The notes: a model not told the origin generated them from the sequence alone. DNA of 64,000 nucleotides from Macrothele yani (GCA_039090855.1 CM077005.1:77000607-77064606); one strand, 5' to 3'. Positions 12,157 to 24,630 are shown, numbered from the stretch's first letter. Numbers and translations are program-made.

Positions 12157-13622
12157 TTACGGTGGCTGTAAGCGACTATCAACATGCTGGTTGAGCATTT
12201 TTAAAACATATTTGGTGCGACGACCATACTGAACCGACCAATCTGGCAGTTCAGTATTGTCAAACAATTCATCAACAAAGGATAATTGATGAATGACTTC
12301 TGGCAAATTACTTAGATGCTTTCTAATGCATGTGGATTTGATTAGAGAGCATTTTCTGGACAACTATATAGAGACATCAATTCAGCAAGATTTAATGGTG
12401 AGATAGGAATTGTGGAACTTTCCAAATATGTAGAAAAGAAGGAGTGGAAAGTCAAATATGTAGGATGTTCGAGGATTTCGTGCGGGGGAATACATTCCCC
12501 AGTGTCTTCCTCTGGCACACTCGTTGTAAGTTCAGTATCAGAAATAACAGAAGTAATGCCCATACAGTCATCAGCATCACTAAGTAGGGTAAATCTGTTT
12601 GAAGTAGTTAAGTTTGAAGAATCGCTGTCAGCTATGGAAGAAACAGAAGAACTGCGTGAAGAAGAATTAACTTTGTTGCGCCTTTTTTTACCTCTGGTTC
12701 GGGAATGGGTTTGTGCAGGTGAAACTGGCTGGACAGAGCGTTTAGCTGGGATAACAAAAGTAGAGGTATCTTTTAGTGGAAGGAGTGGAAAGTCAGTGTC
12801 CATGGAAGCAATAGGCTGCACTTCAGACGTTGAAGATAATGGTTTCGGACCCGGTTGAGGCTTTTCAAAGAAAGCTTCACTGTTGGTCGCGACCTCCGTG
12901 GGCAAAGCAGTTAAAACAAGACTGGCATCATGAGCTGGTGGGGTGAAATTCTGTAGATTAGAAACTGGCTGGTCAGGTAAAAAACATTTTAGGAGCAGGG
13001 GCGCTGGCTTGAGGATTTTCAAAACTATTAGTTGCTGGAGAGGAACGTCGTGGGCATTCTCGTACTACATGCCCTTCAGCTTTGCAGCTGAAACATTGGA
13101 CTCCTGCAAATAAATTGATTGTACGTTTATGGGAGCCAAAGTCTAACAAAAGCGACGATGGTCTCCGTAAAAAAAGGTCTTCGCTGGAAAGCACTACTCG
13201 GTATTGTCGTCTCCTCCCCTGCACGTTCGCACAAGGGGAGTCTTTCCCAACTGCTGACAAAATCTTGGTATGGCCAACAACACGGCCCAGTGACCCCAAA
13301 GCAGTGATAAGGATTGAGTCCGGGACGGCAGTAGGAACTGGTAAAAACGTGACCGTAATCGGTCGTTGTATACAAGGAATAGCTGAAAGATGAATTGGTC
13401 CAATGTCAATGCCCAACAGTAAATTTTGTTCAACAGCAGGTCGAACCTTGAAGTGAAAAATCACTCCCCCTCCCATACGTATCACAGAAACAAAACTTTC
13501 GGATGTAACATGTTGGCAAATAGCATCAAAGTATAATGGGAGGCGGGGGGGGTGTCACGTAATGTAGGAAAGTATACGCTCAAAAGTAAAGCATTAGAAT
13601 AGCTCTTACCTTCCTCAGACAT
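12157..13622 (-). pseudogene. LINE 1 ORF1: gag-like RNA-binding protein, broken
   Basis: ORF1 of Tx1-like LINEs binds the element RNA. From ATG 13622 (MSEEGKSYSNALLLSVYFP) the frame is broken at a G run near 13545, resumes through an RNA-binding-like region and a CCHC zinc knuckle CFSCKAEGHVVRECP (about 13090-13045), shifts near 13000 into a Ser/Thr-rich linker with the basic patch RGKKRRNK, and shifts again near 12350 to end at TAA 12159-12157. The stop overlaps the ORF2 start as TAATG. A Ser-rich open stretch upstream (13955-13625) may be a longer N-terminus or 5' leader. Confidence 0.8.
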
Positions 13623-14150
13623 CTCTAGAACTGAAGTACAGCAGCATCACGAGTAATTATCACAGATGTAGAACCAGCCTTCATAGAATGCACATTAGAA
13701 GCACTATTATGACCAGCAGTAGCAGCATGTGAAGAAATAGGGGGTGGGAGGGGAGTGTTTACACCATCCCTAACACCCAGAACTTGCGGCAGAGCACTAT
13801 ACACAAGATTAGTAGAAGGACGAACAGTAGACATATCCACAAGCCTGACGTTGGTGGGAGCAGTAGAAACAGAAGCACTTAATGATCCACATGCATCAGA
13901 AACACTAGACGAAGACGAAACTGGAAACTGGGCTAAAGCCTCTAGCCCTAACGAAGTTCAGTGCTGCGATTCGCAACAGCCACAAAAGCAAAAAAATGAA
14001 CCACGTAATTGTAGTGATCCACTAACACAACTAATGAACTATAAGGTAAGTAAAAAAACTCAAGAACATGAAGCAATTAGTGTAAAACTGTCAAAAATTA
14101 CGAAATCCCAAAATAATTTCAGGAGCTCCGAAACATGCGACTGCTCAGTT

Positions 14151-14193
14151 ATCAGAAGCCAGCGCTTACATCACTGCGCCACCTGGGCGGCCA
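14151..14193 (-). mobile_element. Right remnant of the SINE split by LINE 1
   Basis: The tRNA-like end of a family-1 SINE (GCGCCACCTGGGCGGC on the plus strand), complementing the left part at 7196-7272. Confidence 0.6.
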
Positions 14194-15210
14194 GCAGGCT
14201 CATCACAGACATCTCTGCCGAGGATATCCTTTGCCTCTACAATGCAGCGAGGCGCTACTTATATGTTAGCTTCTCAACCCGTTGGTCTCTTGCACTCGTC
14301 TCCAGTTATTCAGGTAACCAGCCACATGGTGAAGGCAACGATTTACGAGAATTCGCAGTTTGAACGCGAGTCCATAATCTTCTGGATAGAAGTGTGCTCT
14401 TTCACGCCTTAAAGAATACGCATTTCCCACGCTACCTGGAGGCCCTCGCTGGTCATGTGTCGTCCGCGTCTATTGCCGGCATTTCTGGTATTCTTCAGTG
14501 TATCTCAGTGCAATTTCAGCGCAAAGAGGATGCTGGCTTTTTTCTGTTTCTTTAATTTATACCTCATGCCCAACACTTACAAAAGTTCGGCGCATGAGGG
14601 ACTGTAAAAAAACTGTTTTAGGAAACTATTAATCTTTTACCTTGTTTGAACATTTATTCATACATTCTTACAAACATCCTTTGTAAATTCATACATTCTT
14701 TGTAAAGGGTAATTTTTTTGTAAAAATATAAGATAATCATAAAGGATCCCATAATTATAAGCATTTGCACCTACGTCCATACAGAACATTCAATCCAATG
14801 AGGTAGTGGGAACCTGCGCAAGAGTTACCGCTTGCCACAGGAAGTTTACAATTTCTTTAGAAATCACCTTCATGAACACTCTACAGAAAGAGGTTCGAGT
14901 GAAGGGGAAAAAATAAAATTAGAGAAGAAAAAAATAAAAGTTGAATGTGAAAGAAAAGGAAAGTGATATGACATAATAGAACAACAGGAAATATAAATGC
15001 TAATTTAGTAAATGCACAAAATGGTCCTATTTTTCTCAAGTTTAACTGTATATGACTATTTTACGTTTTATAAGTGCAAGGTTTTATTTCAAATATCTGT
15101 TTACTGTATTATATCTCCATTTCTATAATAAGTATTAATTTCTGTCAGTAAATTATTGTAATTCTATCAATGTAGTCAAAATCGATTTTATTATTATATT
15201 TCAGTCATTC
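14194..15210. other. No gene recognised
   Basis: Unremarkable sequence, AT-rich after 14570, with no convincing frame. Confidence 0.5.
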
Positions 15211-15560
15211 GTGAGCCTCGGATGGCTTAGTGGTTAATGTTTCGGACTATCGATGCTGGGTCCCCAGGTTCTAGGATGGGCTGATCTTTCAGAGATGGTG
15301 TGATTTACTAATAATCGCTGAATATCGGACGAGCAGGTAAAGTGACGGCCCCCAGGCTGCACCCACTGATTAAATGGGTATCCTTTCCTATGGCCCCCCC
15401 CCTGAAATTCTCTCACCCATCTATGTGCAATATCGTACTTGTACGGTCGCGACATCTACTGCACTCTAATCTCACTACTAACTATTCCTTCCGTTTCTGT
15501 GTCCTGCCCAAAAGGCGATCTCGCTGTAGGTGGCTGGGACCTAAACTCTACTCCCTGTGG
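15211..15560 (+). mobile_element. tRNA-like SINE, family 3 (candidate)
   Basis: Starts with GCCTCGGATGGCTTAGTGG (A-box-like) and has CCCAGGTTCTAGGATGGG (B-box-like) about 45 bp later, followed by a non-tRNA body to about 15560. Only one copy is in the window, so the family and its right end are uncertain. Confidence 0.45.
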
Positions 15561-16917
15561 ACGGAAGTCCTACATGAAAATGACAAATTAATATTATATT
15601 TTAGTTTTTCCAACAAAATACCGACATTACATCGGAAACAGTTATTCTAAGGATAGGAGAAATTCATTTAACAGAAGTTTAAAGATACTATGAATATAAT
15701 TTTTTTTATTCTTATAATAACGTTTAAAATTCTTATTCTATGATTTTATTGAGCACTCTTGTACCTTTCTTATATATTATTGGTGACAGGGATTTCCACT
15801 TATTATATGTGTTCTGGGCTCCTATTATTCTTGTTTGATATTCCAAAAATCTTCTGAGATCACATTTAATTGCAATTTTAATTTGTTCGGAATGTTTTTA
15901 TTTTTGTTCATAGGAAAAGGCATTTCTATTTTTCCATAAATTGTACTTAGTTATAGCAATAATGTGATGTATAGCAATATTTTTAGATTCTGAACAATCT
16001 AGGGGAATGTGATAAAGTATTTGATGAGGAGTTAATGTCTGCTTATAATTCAAATATTTGATTAACCATTCCCAAATATACTTAGCAAAAATACAATCAA
16101 CAAATAACTGTTGGAGAGTCTCCTCTGAGTTGCAATAGACATAATTAGGATTAGCTATTAGTTTTAATTTGTACAACCATTTTCTAGTAGGAATAATATT
16201 ATGAGAAATTTTGAACATCATATCTCTAATGTGAGTACTCAATTTTATTTTAGACTGCAGAAACCAAATGTTTGTGACCATATTTGACTGAAGTATATGT
16301 TCTAATTTTGTTGGGTGCTTTTCATTAATTGCTAAGTATAATTTACTTAATTTATCATCATGAGTAATAATTTTCAAAATAGATTTATCTGCTATTTCCT
16401 TCCAAAGTTCTCGCAACTTTGAGTATTTGCTGCATGTATAGTATATAAATGGTCTTTGGGGAGAAAGTGATCTAAAACATTGGAGCTCTCTCCCAACTTG
16501 AAATCTTAGTAGTTTAAAGGCAGGATGTTTTTCAGTTTGAAAAAATTTCCTGAGAGTTAGAAATCGGAGTAAGTTACTTTTTAATGTCAATTTAATAATA
16601 CCTAGGCCACCATGCTCAATATTATTATACATTACATCCCTTTTTATTTTATCCCCTTTCCCTTCCCAAATAAGTCAAAATGCTAATCGTTCTGCCTGTT
16701 TGAGAATCTTCCTAGGAATTTCAAACGATCTGGCGATCTGGCATAGTAATAAAATTTTGAAAAATGTAGAGAATTTATGATTTTAGCCTTTGTAAAAAAT
16801 GTGAAAATTTTTGTTACAAAATCTGAGTTATATTTTTCCACTCTCTCAAGACAATCTCTCCATTTTGTAGACAAGTCTGGATCCCTTTTCGAAAATGGAA
16901 TGCCAAGAATATTAATA

Positions 16918-18457
16918 CACTGCCGGACAATTGCTAAGGACGGATAACAATAGCAACGATAGCAACCATAAAATGGAAGGCAGGAAAATGTGGAAATTAG
17001 CATAAGTGCGGGATACAGTAAGACGTGTTGTGCGTATGCAAATTTTGGATTGCCCAACTTTTTCGTGACGTCATAGCGCTGATAAGAGATATAAAGGATT
17101 TGACGTGTATTGACCGTTTGTGTTCAAACGCAAAGTTGAAAGGGAAAGAATCAATTGACGAACTTGCAATTTTTAGTATATCTTCCCGACATCACCTAGA
17201 TGATTTTACGCGTGGCCGTATTATTGGCAAGATTGAACAAGGGCGAAAAATAACAGATGTTGCCAGGGAGTTCGACGTCAGCCACAGTTTTGTTTCAAGG
17301 CTGTGGAAATCATTTCAAATAAATGGAGAGTGTAGCAAACGTCACGGGGGAGGTCGTGTTCGCAGTACGATACCTGCAGAAGATCGGTACATAGCGCTAT
17401 CAACAAAAAGACACCAGCGCAGCACAGCTAGTGAGGTAGCAAATCAGTTTATGGCTGCTACTGGCAAGCAGATCTCCCGAAAAACTATCGCCAGACGTTT
17501 GCATGAAGGAGGACTATACGTCCGCTGTCCTGTTGTGTGCATCCCATTGTCCAGACGTCACCGTACCGCCCGTTTGCAATGGTGCCATCAACATCGCAAT
17601 TGGACTGATAACGACTAGTCTGCTGTCCTCTTCTCAGATGAGAGTAGATACAGTTTATCGTCTGATATTCAACGACAACTGATCTGCCGTGATAGTGGTA
17701 TTGCATATTGTCCAGCAAACATACAGGAAAGGGGCCGATATCCGACATGTAGTGTCATGGTATGGGCTGGCATCATGATCAATGGCCGTACGTCCCTCTA
17801 TGTGCTTCCAACTGGGACTATGACTGGACAACGATACATTAATGATGTTCTGCTACCTCATGTTCGCATGTTCCGTGGTGCTGTCGGTGATAGATTCATT
17901 TTCATGGACGACAACGCAACATGTCATCGAACAGTCGCTGTCCAGGAGTGTCTTGAGAGCGAGGATATTCAACGCCTCGTATGGCCAGCACGTTCTCCAG
18001 ATCTGAATCCCACTGAAAATGTGTGGGATGCTTTGGGGAGGAGTCTTCCTCGTCGCCAATGCCCTCCAATAAACAAAGACACCCTCATCCGTGCACTGAC
18101 AGAGGAATGGGATGAATTACCCCAACAGCTGCTTGAAATTGTTGTGCAAAGCATGACATGACGTGTGGAATCCTGCATCGCCCTCCATGGTGGCCATATC
18201 CCGTATTGACATCTTACGCCGGAACGCCTGCGGACGGTAATTGCATTTTTTCACGTTTACGTATTCTGCACAAAATGGCCTGTTTGTCCCTTGAACACGT
18301 TCCAAAGCCTTCTGGATTTCAGAGCACAATAAATTGTGTTTCTTGTAATGTCCTGGCATTCTGACATTATTTTATTTCACTTGGCATCCAACCACACTTA
18401 CTTTTTTATGCGCTATATAGCCATTTATGACCAGTCCTTAGCAATTGTCCAGCAGTG
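16918..18457 (+). mobile_element. Tc1-like DNA transposon B, nearly intact
   Basis: A 1540-bp element with long matching ends: CACTGCCGGACAATTGCTAA at the left and CACTGCTGGACAATTGCTAA read inward from the right, both continuing GGAC. TA lies on each side (16916-16917 and 18458-18459). It sits inside LINE 2. The match of the ends suggests a fairly recent arrival. Confidence 0.93.
17157..18161 (+). pseudogene. Tc1-like DD34E transposase with one stop codon
   Basis: Reads almost through: SSRHHLDDFTRGRIIGKIEQ, two helix-turn-helix parts (DVAREFDVSHSFVSRLWK; KTIARRLHEGGLYVRCP), then a single in-frame TAG at 17616, then the catalytic core. All three catalytic residues are visible: Asp in FSDESRYSL, Asp in MDDNATCHRT, Glu in PDLNPTENVWDAL, with 34 residues between the last two. 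The C-terminus is complete (HGGHIPY lies just past the frame's final stop). No ATG is present where the start is expected; the only in-frame upstream ATG (17025) lies in the leader. It is a pseudogene with few lesions. Confidence 0.88.
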
Positions 18458-19235
18458 TAGTAGTAGTTGTAATTCTGAAAAGCTTTTGATTCAGTTTTCT
18501 CCAATCTCCAAACAGAAAGCCCACACTTTTTTCAACATTTAATTCTGCCCCAAATAATTGTGCAAATGATTTATAAGTTTGTTCCATGTGAGTAATTGAA
18601 TTTTCGTTCTTAGCAAATAACACAATGTCATCAGCATATGATAACGATATTATTGATTGACTTTGTTCTGGGTCTGAAAAACCCGTAATTGCTGTATTAT
18701 TTTTTAAAGATGTTAAGAAATGGTTTATGACTAACGTATACAAACAGAGGATAACGGACATCCTTGTCTGATTCCACAGGCAAGTTTTATTTTTCGTGAT
18801 AGTTCATTGTTGATAATAAATTTCGTATAAATATCGTGATAGATACTTCGAATAACATTTACAATTTTTTTCTGGAAAACCATGTACAATTAACAATTTA
18901 TAAAGTTGATTTCTGCTTACTAGGTCAAACGCTTTTTTTTTATCTAAAGATAATATAGCTATTTTCACATTTATATCTTTAACTTATTGAAATAATTCTT
19001 TTAGAGCTAATATATTAAATTGTATGTCTCTTCCTTTGATAGAGCACATTTGGCCTTCATCTAACAATTGGTCAATTGTTTCCTGAAATCTATTAGTTAC
19101 ACTACTGGCCACCCCAAATGCAACACCAAGAAGGACACGATATAGCAAAGCCAGATTTACTGGACACATAACAACAGATACAAAGATGAGACGATTGAGC
19201 TTACAGGCCCGTGCGACTTGCGGAACACGCAGACA

Positions 19236-20302
19236 TCAATAGTTCGTGTGGCCCCTATGGCTGGCAATAACGGCCGCTACACGCCGCGGCATCAAACGAA
19301 AGAGGCTTTGGATGTGGGATTGAGGTATGTCGGTCCAGGCTGCTTCCACACGTTGCCACAGTTCATCAGGCGTAGCCGCGGGTGGTGTTTGCCGGGTCAC
19401 TCGGTTGCCGATCAGCGACCAGACGTGTTGGTTGGGCGACATATCGGGAGAACAGGTGAGCCACGGAAGCAGTGACACCTGGTGGGCCGTGAAGAATTGT
19501 TGCACGATGCGTGCCACGTGCGGGCGCGCATTGTCCTGTTGAAACGTGGCCGCTGGCAGGTACTGCAGGTAAGGGAGGACTACAGGCTCCAAAACGTCGG
19601 AGATGCAGCGGTGGTTGTTGAGTGTACCGGCGATGCGTACCAGAGGGGTGTGGGTGTCATATCCAATTGCGCCCCAAACCATAACGCCAGGCGACGGATA
19701 GGTAGGGCGATGCATAATGCAGGTGTCATACAGTCTCTCGCGGCGGTGCCGCCACACGCGGATCCGACCATCGTTGTGTTGCAGGCAGAAGCCAGATTCG
19801 TCAAAGAAGACAATGTCGTGCCATTCCGTAGTCCAGGTGCGGCGTTCATACGGCCCCTGCCGCCGCACTAGCCGGTGGTGTAACGTCGTTGTCTGTAGAA
19901 ATCAAGGGTGGCTTCATAAATTTTGAATTGGTCATTAGATTTGGATCCATCGGGAAGAGTAAGACGACGTTGAACGGTACGTGCTGACACAGGTTGTTGT
20001 GCAACACACCCTAATTCCTGCGCTAACGTTTGTGATGTGGCGGTGCGAGCCATCAATGCCCGCCGCACAACATGCCGGTCCTCTCGTTCGGTGGTGTGCC
20101 GCGGCTGCGGCAATCGCTTACGTCGGTCCGTCCGTCCCTCCGGCATCCACCGAATCCATACTCGTCTCACTGTGGCTGGATGTCGTCCCACACGGGCGCC
20201 GATGTCTCGGTACGATAAACCGCTGTCACGATAAGCCACTATTAGTCCTCTGTCGAACTCCGAAACGTTCTGAAATGACTGCGGTATTCTGCGATGAGGC
20301 AT
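19236..20302 (-). pseudogene. Tc1-like transposase, copy 1, with a foreign insert
   Basis: Start at 20302 (MPHRRIPQSFQNVSEFDRG). The N-terminal helix-turn-helix (SYRDIGARVGRHPATVRRVW) and second DNA-binding part lead to a 77-bp block that is not transposase (19887-19963). The catalytic half follows: DIVFFDESGFCL, FQQDNARPHVAR, and MSPNQHVWSLIG, where the usual Glu of SPIEHVW is Gln. It ends HRGHTNY at 19236. The block breaks the frame and the third catalytic residue is changed, so it is inactive. Confidence 0.85.
19887..19963. repeat. 77-bp patch identical in kind to LINE 1 ORF2
   Basis: This block matches 10341-10417 of LINE 1 in the same orientation at 74 of 77 positions by eye. In the sister copy of this transposon the corresponding place (about 36429-36485) has normal transposase sequence instead. 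Confidence 0.85.
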
Positions 20303-21305
20303 CAGGAAGCTTCCCACGCACAGGTCCAGCAGCACAACACACTTCCACTACTTACACCCTGCCTTCTGTGCACCCTTCTTATAGTGCTTCTCGGTGGTGT
20401 GCCGGGCGTACATGATTTGCATATTCCCTGCAATGCTAATCGTATGTCATCTTGCGTGCGACGCATGCTAAGAATATCAGGCAATCGGATGCTTTCTTCT
20501 TGGTATTGCATTTTGGGTGTCCAGCAGTGTATTATTTTGGAGTAAATCTTATAATTCTTATAATCTACGTTTAGGATTGCTATCGGTCTCCAATCTGAAG
20601 GTAAGCTTGAAATTCCACCTTTAAATATTAATTTTGTCAGGCCTAATTGAAAAGGTACAGCTTTTCCATCTAATAAATCATTGTATATTATATTTAATTT
20701 AGGAAATAATATTTTTTCGAATTGTTTATATAATTCAGTAGAGAGACCGTCAACTCCTAGAGATGACCCATTTGGAAGAGAGAATAAAGCTTCTCTGATT
20801 TCTGAATTTGAAATGGGTTGACAAAATTTTTCCTTATCTTCATTTCCTATCTGAAAATTAACATCAACTTCTCCACTGCCTTGAATTACCGAGGGATTAA
20901 ATATATTTTCCAACGAATCTGTGAACTTTTGTAGAATGATTTGTTTTGGGGATTCCGGAACACCAAATGCAGGATCAGCAATGCAATTTTGTCATCTGTT
21001 TTCTTTTTTAACTAGTTATTGACATCAATTTCTCCAAATCTTTCTGAGTCATAAACACGTATCATGACATCTCGTTCTCTATCCAACAGGGCAGAGTCCA
21101 ACTCATTAGAATACATAATAAGTAAATTTTGTGAAAGTGGATCGGTTTTGTTGGATTCTTTAATATGTTTTATTTGGTTCTGATATTTTTTAATGTTTAT
21201 TCGTCTTCTTCTTACTAATTTACCTCTAACACTTATCCACTTGTTTTTTATACTAAGTTTATACCTATCCCAGTTTTCCACGGAAGTTTCTGTGTTAGCG
21301 GACCT

Positions 21306-22200
21306 TAACTAAAACTCCTCTAGTTCCTGAAAGGAAACTGGATCTTCAAAAACTGCATTGGAAAATCCCTTCTTCCAGTGGTTTGCCTGCCGCCACATCT
21401 CCTTTTCTCCGTCCGACGCACATTCCAGTCCAGGACAGTGATCTCTTTCCTTCTCTTCATCACCGTATGGTAGTGCATCCTCCTTCTGGATTATTAGAGA
21501 TGTCTTCATTACTGATGTGTCTATGGCGGTGTGTTCCACCTCGGATACGTCGAGTGGTGCGTCGGTACTTCAGCCGCCTGGATCTCTTCGTTGTCTCTCG
21601 CATATCGGATCTCCATCTTCAAACTTGTCTACTGCTTCCTGTTGCCGCACCTTCCTGATGCCTCGGCTGTGATTCCAGTGTCCACTGATGCTGATCGGTT
21701 ACAAACTGATTCCTCGGCGCAACCTGTTCCCACGTCTCCTGTTTGTGGTAGTCTGCCTGATCCGCCAATGGATTCATCTGCATCAACTCCGCCTTCGAAA
21801 TGGACTGGAACTTCCACAAGCTCTGTGAAACAGAAAAAAGGTAAAATATCTTATTACTTCTTCTGTGGCTTTACGTGGTGTCCCCGATGTTTTTAGTTCA
21901 GCTGTTTCTCCACCTCATGACTCTTCGAGCAGTGTGCATCTTCGTTCTGGTCCTGTCAATCCTCACTCTGGTGCTGAGGTTACACAGGCCTTTGATATGT
22001 TTACTTCGGTTCCTGGATCTCTGTCCAGACAGCAACTGTTACGCCTCTTTCAACCTGCTCGTACAGATGTTTGTGCTGAAGGATTCCTCTAATCACCTGA
22101 TATTGAACTGAATGCAGCGGTAACGCAATTTGAAACTTATGCATCATTTTTCAAATCATTATATGTCACAGATCCTAGGTACCAGGTTTTCATGAGACGT
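21306..22200 (+). pseudogene. Possible LINE ORF1 remnant
   Basis: Plus-strand frames give a Ser/Pro/Thr-rich protein with a basic patch (SSVKQKKGK near 21835) followed by SLSRQQLLRLFQPARTD and ELNAAVTQFETYASFFKSLY, broken by at least two frameshifts. The architecture (Ser-rich, short basic patch, then a helical tail) resembles the ORF1 of LINE 1, but I see no zinc knuckle here. It lies head to head with LINE 2. Identity is tentative. Confidence 0.35.
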
Positions 22201-22835
<635 letters not shown>

Positions 22836-22969
22836 CTGAAATTTGGATATCCCTGCTCTTCTTCATTTATATTTTCTGTACTGCTAATTTCTGCGATATC
22901 TCCTATGTTTGTAATTCTACTATCGCAATAAAGTGGGTACCACTGGTGCCCACAGTTACCAAAACCCCG

Positions 22970-23470
22970 CTACCATTGCCATTTCATGGATTTTGCTCTG
23001 ATCATGATGTTTTCTACTTTTCTCATTTTCCTTATCCACGAGTTCCACATTTTATCGTTCCGGTTTACACCAAGTATACATCTCTCCATGCTTCTTTCAG
23101 CTGTTTGAAGCCTTTGCATGTCTTTTTTAGTTAAGGTTCATGTCTCTTCTCCATATGCAAGAACTGGAAAGATGCATTGATTAAACACTTTTCTTTTAAG
23201 ACATAATGCATATTGCTCTTAAAAATTGTACCATTTCTTCCAAAAGCTCTCCAGCCAAGTTTTATAAGACGATTAATTTCCTCATCAACGTGACCCTTAT
23301 TTGATATCTGCTGTCCAAGGTAAATGTAGGTACCGGTTAACTCCAGCTTTTCCCCATCAATTGATAAATTTTCATTTCTTGTAAAAGCATTGTATATCAG
23401 TTTTGTCTTCCGAAAATTCATTTTTAATCCCATTTTTTTACTCTTGTCAGCATGTTCCTGGATTACTGAC
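22970..23470 (-). mobile_element. Internal fragment of the RTE-like LINE b
   Basis: Minus strand encodes GLKMNFRKTKLIYNAFTRNE, LDGEKL-like and YLGQQIS stretches, then KSNMHYVLK and the start of the C-terminal region. It aligns with 56330-56590 plus 54190-54000, giving the uninverted order of the family and therefore a reference for the rearranged copy at 53737-56605. Confidence 0.8.
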
Positions 23471-24630
23471 TTACTTACAGAAAGTGTTGAAACAGTTGTC
23501 CTTCATATAACCTAATTATTTTACACATGTTTTCAAACACATCTGTGAGAACCAAAAAGTCCCAAAGAGCAGTGATGTTAAGGCTGTTCCATATGATTTT
23601 GATGGTGCTACAGTCAAAATTTTTGAATTAAGTATTTTGTATGTTTAATTTAAATTTTTGCTGTTTTCTTGATAACATATAAAGCTTCAGAATATGTTTC
23701 AGAGCAACACCAATTTTCACCAGCTTCTAATGAGTTGAAAGTTTCTAAACTGTGGATGTTGTTTTCATCATTGCCTATCAGAAAGAAGGAACACTAATGA
23801 AATGAACATTCACATTTTGAAACTTTGAACTCATCACAAGTTCGTGAGAATTGGTGTTGCTGTGAAACATATTCTGGTTTCTTAATGAGACGAAACAACT
23901 TTCAGCATTCACTCTTTCTCTTTTTCTTAAAAGGCCAACAAATACATCACTCTTTCTCTTTTTCGTCGAAGCCAACAAGATACGTGCTTTTTAAACGAGC
24001 ACGTATTTTGTTGGTCCTAGACGCCTTTTTCAATCTCCTTAATATTAAATTCATCCATGTTAACAAATAAGGCGTTAATTCCGACACGGCATGCAATGAA
24101 ACGGAGAGTTAGCACGTCGAACGAAAACCTCTGAATGCCCAATGCAAAAGATTCAACGTGAAAAGTAACTCTCAGTCCTACAATGCTCACGTCTGCGCCG
24201 TATCGTCGGTCGGTGGACATCTTCACTGATTTAAGAAAAAGTAGGAAATATTTTGGTATGACAAATTAGTTTTCACTCGGCTGGCACCAGTATCGAAAAC
24301 AAAATTCTGCAGTGCGGATTTTTCTTTGAAATATTTGTTTTCTTTTCAAAAATTAAACGGAAATAAAATCGGGTCGAAATCGCGTCAGGAACACCTTGTC
24401 CAGACCCGTTTACCAGCAAGATATTGTCCACCAGTTTATCCGTTGACCCGTAACCAGTTTCCATCTCTGCCTCCTACTACTCATTTGAAACACTACTCAA
24501 ATTAAATTTTTGGAATAGCTAACAACTTCTCCATTTTAATCTCTTTAACAGTTCCGACACTGCAAAATCTGTTTTTTTTTTTTCTTCCTTTTCTGTATTT
24601 TTTTCTTACAGTATAGCTCCCAAGAAAATA
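23471..24630. other. No gene recognised
   Basis: AT-rich with no frame I trust. A local near-duplication of CACTCTTTCTCTTTTTC occurs at about 23908 and 23949. Confidence 0.5.

Larger units (their letters stand above)
7504..12157 (-). pseudogene. LINE 1 ORF2: endonuclease / reverse transcriptase, broken
   Basis: ORF2 copies the element's RNA into DNA at a nicked target. It starts at ATG 12157 with MANKITVVTFNCCGLAV, an APE-type endonuclease start, and reaches IIMLQET before the solo LTR interrupts it; the endonuclease resumes below 11435 (ILFAGNFNCTLN, SSDHRPV). The reverse transcriptase shows TNWRPISVLNTDYKIFAK, motif A SLDQKQAFDSINHSYLF, RQGCPLS and motif C AYADD (about 10130-9500). The C-terminus runs to about 7504. 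These motifs place it in the Tx1 branch of L1. There are several frameshifts (near 9600, 10000, 10300, 11000), a SINE at 8221 and the LTR, so it is not functional. Confidence 0.85.
7273..14150 (-). mobile_element. Tx1/L1-like LINE, near full length (LINE 1)
   Basis: A non-LTR retrotransposon with ORF1 (CCHC zinc knuckle) and ORF2 (endonuclease and reverse transcriptase) on the minus strand. ATCAGAA at 7266-7272 and 14151-14157 is a probable target duplication, and both flanks are halves of one SINE. The 3' end has AATAAA near 7285. After subtracting a SINE (8221) and a solo LTR (11439) the element is about 6 kb, close to full length for this clade. Many frameshifts make it inactive. Confidence 0.85.
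19100..20529 (-). mobile_element. Tc1-like DNA transposon C, copy 1
   Basis: TA-flanked element (19098-19099, 20530-20531) with terminal inverted repeats of roughly 38 bp beginning CACTACTGGCCACC at the left and CACTGCTGGACACC inward from the right. It inserted in LINE 2. A second copy of the same family is at 35654-37053. Confidence 0.9.
15898..21290 (-). pseudogene. LINE 2 ORF2: reverse transcriptase and C-terminal domain, in three pieces
   Basis: Piece one (about 21290-20532): linker, then PISNSEIREALFSLPNGSS and SDWRPIAILNVDYK, the start of the reverse transcriptase. Piece two (19097-18460): CSIKGRDIQFNILALKELF, motif A ILSLDKKKAFDLVSR and motif C LSYADDIVLFAKNE. Piece three (16915-15898): the C-terminal part with GGLGIIKLTLKSN and a decayed zinc-finger-like NPNYVYCNSEETLQQLFVDC. 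Motifs agree with the Tx1 branch. Two DNA transposons and several stops and frameshifts separate the pieces. Confidence 0.8.
15695..21305 (-). mobile_element. 5'-truncated Tx1-like LINE (LINE 2)
   Basis: About 2.6 kb of LINE sequence spread over 5.6 kb because two Tc1-like elements are inserted in it (16918-18457 and 19100-20529). The minus-strand 3' end has AATAAA and an A-rich tail near 15700. It starts in the linker before the reverse transcriptase, so the endonuclease is missing. Confidence 0.8.
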
